Below, piece by piece: positions 59,631 through 64,000 of a DNA stretch of 64,000 bases. The stretch is from Palsa-744 sp963734815 (GTDB lineage: Bacteria > Actinomycetota > Thermoleophilia > Solirubrobacterales > Solirubrobacteraceae). The notes below the pieces were generated by a model that searched no databases, was not told the origin of the DNA, and saw only the letters and a program-made list of their open reading frames with translations. The stretch is from the NCBI GenBank assembly GCA_963734815.1, contig CAVTIH010000002.1, positions 1,426,001 to 1,490,000 on the forward strand, written 5' to 3'. How positions within the stretch are numbered: position 1 is the stretch's first letter; every line of letters begins with the position of its first letter. The translations under genes were made by a program, and so were the position numbers.

Positions 59631-61082
59631 ATGACGATAGAGGATGAGCACCCACCTACCAGCGGAGCTCGCCCTACCGCGCACGAGCTGGCCCGCTACG
59701 AGCGGCTGTTCGCCGCCCGCACGCGCGGGATGCGCTCCTCGGCGATGCGCGAGATGATGGCGCTCACCGAACGGCCCGACGTGATCTCACTCGCCGGGGG
59801 GCTGCCCGACACCTCGACCTTCCCACCGGAGCTGTACGCGAAGCTGATGGCGCACGTCGCCGCCGACTCGACCGCGCGGGCGCTGCAGTACGGCCCAACC
59901 GAGGGGATGGCGGCGGCGATGGAGTGCATCGTGCAGGTGATGGCTGAGGAGGGCACCACGGTCACGACCGAGGAGATGATCGTCACCACCGGCGGCCAGC
60001 AGGTGATCGACCTCGTCTGCAAGACGCTGATCGACCCCGGCGACGTGATCGTCGCAGAGGCCCCCACCTACCCTGGCGCAGTGCCGACGTTCGGGGCCTA
60101 CCAGGCGGATGTGGTGCAGATTGAGATGGACGAAGAGGGGATGCCGATCGACGAGCTGGAGGCAACCCTCGACCGCCTGCAAGCCGAGAACCGGCGGCCG
60201 AAGTTCATCTACACGATCCCCAACTTCCAGAATCCCGGCGGCGTGACGATGTCACTGGAGCGCCGTCGACGGCTCGTGAAGATCGCGCGTGAACGGGAGC
60301 TGCTGGTGCTGGAGGATAACCCCTACGGCCTGTTGCGCTACGAGGGCGAGCCGCTGCCGACGCTGTACTCGCTCGATGCGGCCAGGGCCGGCCGCGGCGG
60401 CAGGTCGGACTTCGTCGTCTACCTCGGCACGTTCTCGAAGATCCTTTCGCCCGGTATCCGCCTCGGCTGGGCGGTGGCACCGCGGCCGGTGCTGGAGAAG
60501 CTCAACCTCGGCAAACAGGGCACCGACCTCTGCTCCTCCTCGATGACGCAGCTGTTCGTGGCGAGATATTTCGCCGAGCACGACTGGCGCGGGTACCTGG
60601 GAGAGCTGAAGGACCTCTACCGCCGCCGGCGCGATGTGATGCTCCAGGCGCTGGCGGAACACTTCGACGCAGGAGCCAGATGGACCAAGCCGGAGGGTGG
60701 GCTGTTCGTGTGGGCGACGCTGCCCGAGTACTTCGACACCACCGACCTGCTGGCACAGTGCACCAACGTCGCGTTCGTGCCCGGCCGGGCCGCTTACATG
60801 GACGCGGCCGCCCGCCGCGGCTCCTCCTCGATGCGGCTGAACTTCGCGGGGCTGCCCGAGGAGGAGATCCGCGAGGGCATTCGGCGGATCGGCGACATCA
60901 TGGGATCGGATACCGGCCTGTTCGGCGCATTGACCGGTTCCCGGCCCCAGCAGCCCTCGCCGCCTGCCCGTCCGACTCGTCCACACGCCGATTCCGGAAC
61001 GAGCCCGGCGGGCGAGGATGCGCCACATCCGGGGCTCCCCGACCCGCTGCGAGCCGACGATCGCCGGCGACAGAGGCGATGA
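59631..61082 (+). CDS. PLP-dependent aminotransferase (LysN/2-aminoadipate type)
   Basis: 483 residues. SSAMREMMALTERPDVISLAGG, YGPTEGMAAAMECI, VTTGGQQVIDLVCKTL, TIPNFQNPGGVTMSLERRRR and the PLP lysine in YLGTFSKILSPGIRLGW put it in the class I fold-type I group with LysN and the MocR aminotransferase domain, lacking an HTH. Likely acts on aromatic, branched-chain or aminoadipate substrates. The last 60 residues are a disordered Pro/Arg-rich extension. Stop overlaps ddl start. Confidence 0.88.
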   Translation: MTIEDEHPPTSGARPTAHELARYERLFAARTRGMRSSAMREMMALTERPDVISLAGGLPDTSTFPPELYAKLMAHVAADSTARALQYGPTEGMAAAMECIVQVMAEEGTTVTTEEMIVTTGGQQVIDLVCKTLIDPGDVIVAEAPTYPGAVPTFGAYQADVVQIEMDEEGMPIDELEATLDRLQAENRRPKFIYTIPNFQNPGGVTMSLERRRRLVKIARERELLVLEDNPYGLLRYEGEPLPTLYSLDAARAGRGGRSDFVVYLGTFSKILSPGIRLGWAVAPRPVLEKLNLGKQGTDLCSSSMTQLFVARYFAEHDWRGYLGELKDLYRRRRDVMLQALAEHFDAGARWTKPEGGLFVWATLPEYFDTTDLLAQCTNVAFVPGRAAYMDAAARRGSSSMRLNFAGLPEEEIREGIRRIGDIMGSDTGLFGALTGSRPQQPSPPARPTRPHADSGTSPAGEDAPHPGLPDPLRADDRRRQRR

Positions 61083-62143
61083 GGACGAGCGGATCCGCGG
61101 GAGGCGTGGGCAGCGAGGACAAAGCTCCCAGGCGACGCGCCATGCACCTCCGTGTCGCAACGGACACAGACACCCAACAGCGCAGCCCGGTGGCGGTGCT
61201 CAAGGGCGGGGTGTCTCCAGAGCGGACAGTGTCGCTGCGCTCGGGCGAGCGTGCCCACGAAGCGTTGGAGCGGCTGGGGCATGAGGTGGTGGCGATCGAC
61301 GCCGGGCCCGAGCTTCTGAACGAACTGCTCGAGTGCCAGCCCAGCGCGGCGTTCATGACCCTGCACGGGCGCAGCGGCGAGGGCGGCGCAGTGCAGGGGC
61401 TGCTGGAGGCGATCGGAGTGCCCTACACCGGCTCGGGACCGGGCGCATGCAGGCGCGCGACCGACAAGGCGCTTGCCAAGTACCTGATGCGCGAGGCGGG
61501 CATTCCAACCCCGGACTTCCACACGTTCAGCGAGAGCGCGATCAGCGAGTTCGGCGTCGCGGGCGCGCTGCCGGGCATCGGTCGCCGGCTCGGGTATCCG
61601 ATGGTGGTCAAGCCCACCCACGGCGGCTCGGCGCTCGGCGTCAAGTTCGCGGCCGACGCCGCGGAGCTGCCGCGGGCGCTGATGGCAGCGTTCTCCTATG
61701 ACGACCAGGTGGTGCTGGAGCGCTACGTCAAAGGGCGCGACCTAGCGGTGTCGGTCCTCGACTCCGGCGAGGATGGAGACCCGCCCACTCGCGAGCCGCT
61801 GGCACTGCCGGTGGTCGAGGCGATCCCGCGCGAGCAGGAGTTCTACGCCTACGAGTCGCGCTATGAGATCGGGATGACCACGTTTGTGTGCCCCGCCGAG
61901 CTACCCGCCGAGACGACCGCGCTCGCGCAGCAGCTGGCGCGCGACGTGTACAGGTTGCTCGGCTGCCACGGCGTGGCGCGCGTGGATCTGATGCTCGATG
62001 AGAGCGGCGAATTGACGGTGCTGGAGACCAACGTCGTGCCGGGCCTCACCGAAACCAGTCTTTTGCCGCAGGCGGCAGACGCCGCGGGGATCGGCTTCGA
62101 CGCGCTGGTGGACCGGATCTTGCAGAGCGCTTTTACGCGCTAA
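61079..62143 (+). CDS. ddl: D-alanine--D-alanine ligase
   Basis: 354 residues. VAVLKGGVSPERTVSLRSGE, AAFMTLHGRSGEGGAVQGLLEAIGVPYTGSG, ATP-grasp elements YPMVVKPTHGGSALGVKF and ARVDLMLDESGELTVLETNVVPGLTETSLLPQAA. Makes the D-Ala-D-Ala end of peptidoglycan stem peptides. ATG 61079 overlaps the aminotransferase stop (ATGA); ATG 61142 would remove 21 unconserved residues. Confidence 0.94.
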   Translation: MRTSGSAGGVGSEDKAPRRRAMHLRVATDTDTQQRSPVAVLKGGVSPERTVSLRSGERAHEALERLGHEVVAIDAGPELLNELLECQPSAAFMTLHGRSGEGGAVQGLLEAIGVPYTGSGPGACRRATDKALAKYLMREAGIPTPDFHTFSESAISEFGVAGALPGIGRRLGYPMVVKPTHGGSALGVKFAADAAELPRALMAAFSYDDQVVLERYVKGRDLAVSVLDSGEDGDPPTREPLALPVVEAIPREQEFYAYESRYEIGMTTFVCPAELPAETTALAQQLARDVYRLLGCHGVARVDLMLDESGELTVLETNVVPGLTETSLLPQAADAAGIGFDALVDRILQSAFTR

Positions 62144-62631
62144 GAATCCCCGGCGGCGAAGTCCTCTGGCGAGACCTGATCGAGGAACTCCTTGAACTGC
62201 TCGACCACGTCCTCGGACTCCTCCTCGTTCTGCTCGAATTCGATCGCGCTCTCCGCGATCACCTCCTCGGCCGCGAAGATCGGTGCGCCGCTGCGCACCG
62301 CGAGGGCGATCGCGTCGCTGGGGCGGGAGTCGATCTCGAGCTCGCGGCCGTTGACCGAGAGCGTGATTTGCGCGAAGAACGTGTTCTCGCGCAGCTCCGT
62401 GACGGCGACCTGCGTGCAGCGCACCTCCAGCTCGCCCAGCACGTCGCACAGCAGGTCGTGCGTCATCGGGCGGGGCGTGCTGGCGCCCTGCAGCTTCATC
62501 AGGATCGACGCCGCCTCGGGGTGCCCGATCCAGATCGGGAGGAATCTGTTGCCCTCGACCGTCTTGAGCAGCACGATCGGCTGCTTGCCGACCATGTCGA
62601 AGCTGACGCCGTAGATGACCATCTCCTGCAC
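62140..62631 (-). CDS. Bifunctional nuclease (DUF151) family protein
   Basis: 163 residues. VIYGVSFDMVGKQPIVLLKT, LPIWIGHPEAASILMKLQG, and ITLSVNGRELEIDSRPSDAIALAVRSGAPI are the BFN/DUF151 blocks; an acidic tail (EFEQNEEESEDVVEQF) follows. Related proteins have RNase/DNase activity or bind transcription complexes. GTG 62631 is set by GGAGG seven bases upstream. Stops overlap ddl by 4 nt, convergent. Confidence 0.88.
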   Translation of the reverse strand: MQEMVIYGVSFDMVGKQPIVLLKTVEGNRFLPIWIGHPEAASILMKLQGASTPRPMTHDLLCDVLGELEVRCTQVAVTELRENTFFAQITLSVNGRELEIDSRPSDAIALAVRSGAPIFAAEEVIAESAIEFEQNEEESEDVVEQFKEFLDQVSPEDFAAGDS

Positions 62632-62771
62632 TGCCGTTCCTCCGCGGTGGGGAATCCAGAGTATAGGTACCCGCTGGAGCTGCGAACGGCGCTTTGCGGG
62701 GGATAAGGGTCCACCCACCCCCACCCACGCGGTGGCACACCCACGTCCGCCGGGCGGCCGATCGTCGGCGC

Positions 62772-63257
62772 TCATACTCGCGCGCGGAAGCTCCAGAGCT
62801 TGTTGCCGAGGAAGTTCAGCGGCATCACCGCCGCCACCGCCAGCGCCTGGGCCGCAACCTTCTCGATCCCCGCGCTCTCCACCAAGATCGTCAGCAGTCC
62901 CAGGCTGAAACCCTCCGCCACGAGGCTGACAAGGAAGAAGCGGATCGCCTGTAACCGTGCGCTGCCCGCGGCAGCGTCAAAGGTCCAGTGGCGATTGAGC
63001 ACGAAGTTGTTCAACACCGCGACCAACCATGCAAGCACGCTCGACACCTGGTAGTCGACCCCCAGCGCGTGCACGCACAGCGCGTACACGACGATGTTGA
63101 TGACAAACCCACTGCCCCCAACGATCCCGAACCGCACCAGCTGCAGCCAGTTGGCGGGCTTGCGCATCCCGTGCAGCAGGCGCACGTGCGGCCTGATCTC
63201 GGTGCCCCCGGGGACGCGCGCGCGCGGCACATCCACAGCCGTGGCCTCGTCTTGCAT
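62772..63257 (-). CDS. GtrA-family membrane protein
   Basis: 161 residues. LQLVRFGIVGGSGFVINIVVYALCVHALGV, SSVLAWLVAVLNNFVLNRHWTF, and LNFLGNKLWSFRARV at the end: four helices of the GtrA family, which helps flip or transfer lipid-linked sugars across the membrane. ATG 63257 begins a polar leader of about 35 residues. No glycosyltransferase partner is adjacent on this side. Confidence 0.88.
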   Translation of the reverse strand: MQDEATAVDVPRARVPGGTEIRPHVRLLHGMRKPANWLQLVRFGIVGGSGFVINIVVYALCVHALGVDYQVSSVLAWLVAVLNNFVLNRHWTFDAAAGSARLQAIRFFLVSLVAEGFSLGLLTILVESAGIEKVAAQALAVAAVMPLNFLGNKLWSFRARV

Positions 63258-63309
63258 CCGCCCAGCGTAGCGACACCGGACCGGGAGGGGGCGCGCTAGC
63301 CTTGCAGGG

Positions 63310-64000
63310 GTGAGCGTCCACGAAGGGGCAGACAACGTCCCCGGATCTGAGCCTGTCCGTCCACGGCTGGGCTTCTCCCGCCGTCGAGTCGCCGGCGCAA
63401 TGGGAGTCGCCGCTGTAGCTGGCGCGGTGGTTGCGCTGGTCGTCCCCTCCTCATCCCCCTCCCACCACGCGGCGGCCCATTCCCGCACGGCGACCGTGAG
63501 GGTCACGAGCGCGGTCAAGGCGCCTCGCAAGGTCGAGCTCGCCTCGACCAAGCCGGTCGTCGAGGTGCGGGACCCCGAAGAATCCAAGAGTTTCCCGGTC
63601 TCGGGGTCGGTGCACCACTCCTCCGCCACCACGCCCGCCAAAGTGGCCGAAGGATTCGTCGCGCCCGGCGCCCAGTCGAACGCCGAAGTGCGCGCCGAGC
63701 TGGGCCACATGCACGCGATCGAAAGCGCGGCGCGCGCGCAGGCCCACGCCACCGTCGCAACGGTCCCCGGCGGTGACTCCGTCGGTGGCAACGGCACGAT
63801 CCCGATCCCCGCGGGCATCCCCGAAGTTGTGCAGCGGGTGATCGCCGGCGCCAACGCGATCACCGACTTCCCCTACGTGTACGGGGGTGGGCACGCCTCG
63901 TTCGTCAGCAACTCCTATGACTGCTCCGGCTCAGTCTCCTACGCGCTCGCCGCGGGTGGGCTGCTGAGCGCGCCGGAGACCTCAGGGACGCTGGAGAGCT
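63310..64000 (+). CDS. NlpC/P60-type cell-wall hydrolase (partial)
   Basis: 230 residues visible; it runs off the right edge. GTG 63310, then a twin-arginine-like signal (FSRRRVAGAMGVAAVAGAVVALVV), a Ser/Ala-rich spacer of about 130 residues, and ITDFPYVYGGGHASFVSNSY-DCSGSVSYAL, the NlpC/P60 motif with the catalytic Cys. Such enzymes cut peptidoglycan cross-peptides. The His partner is beyond the window. The start is 52 nt from the divergent GtrA gene. Confidence 0.8.
   Translation, partial: MSVHEGADNVPGSEPVRPRLGFSRRRVAGAMGVAAVAGAVVALVVPSSSPSHHAAAHSRTATVRVTSAVKAPRKVELASTKPVVEVRDPEESKSFPVSGSVHHSSATTPAKVAEGFVAPGAQSNAEVRAELGHMHAIESAARAQAHATVATVPGGDSVGGNGTIPIPAGIPEVVQRVIAGANAITDFPYVYGGGHASFVSNSYDCSGSVSYALAAGGLLSAPETSGTLES

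Overview
The window is about 64 kb of GC-rich chromosomal DNA, densely packed with short gaps and many 1-4 nt start/stop overlaps. GTG and TTG starts are frequent. Gene content (menaquinone and polyprenyl synthesis, a cytochrome b6-type quinol:cytochrome c reductase with a fused b/c subunit, TatC, heme synthesis from glutamate-1-semialdehyde, tandem-domain TetR regulators, actinobacterial-type paired acyl-CoA dehydrogenases) points to an actinobacterium, most likely Thermoleophilia/Solirubrobacterales. That placement is inferred from gene content and style, not from a marker search.

Layout. 1-7.4 kb: partial quinone oxidoreductase, a DUF433/PIN-like toxin-antitoxin pair, an RlmD-like rRNA methyltransferase, argF, a cupredoxin-like lipoprotein and the thiG-thiS-thiO / thiE thiamine cluster. 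7.4-15.9 kb: lipoate and oxo-acid dehydrogenase block (lpdA, E1 alpha, E1 beta, E2, lipB, lipA) with small membrane and hypothetical genes. 16-18.4 kb: two coupled acyl-CoA dehydrogenases behind a palindromic TetR-type operator. 18.4-25 kb: lytic-transglycosylase-like protein, galT-galK, transaldolase and transketolase. 25-29.8 kb: a tandem TetR regulator, an alkylsulfatase-type metallo-beta-lactamase and a VOC protein.

29.8-38.5 kb is a laterally acquired island ending beside a tRNA-Lys(CTT). Its left part is decayed (frameshifted integrase C-terminus, frameshifted excisionase-like HTH, frameshifted small gene). Its centre is a defence cluster: a lone GIY-YIG nuclease, an FRG-domain/DUF262 two-gene operon of visibly lower GC, and an Eco29kI-like restriction enzyme with its cytosine-C5 methyltransferase and a Vsr endonuclease. 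Its right part holds a scrambled IS66 remnant abutting a younger, complete-ended but frameshifted IS66-family element with an 8-bp target duplication.

38.7-64 kb returns to housekeeping: purU, a TPR protein and tatC; an operon qcrA-qcrB-qcrC-menG-polyprenyl synthase, which ties quinone synthesis to the complex that oxidises it; a heme block hemB, fused siroheme-decarboxylase-like gene, hemL; an ABC-2 exporter; AI-2E family transporter; YmdB-like phosphodiesterase; a GT-C-like membrane protein; a type I phosphodiesterase; an aminotransferase coupled to ddl; bifunctional nuclease; GtrA protein; and the start of an NlpC/P60 cell-wall hydrolase.

A layer not explained by genes is a set of short dispersed repeats: a 49-nt palindrome embedded in two coding regions in different reading frames, a 51-nt intergenic element (two copies), a 48-nt intergenic element (two copies) and a TTTTG-loop hairpin (three copies) lying near gene 3' ends.
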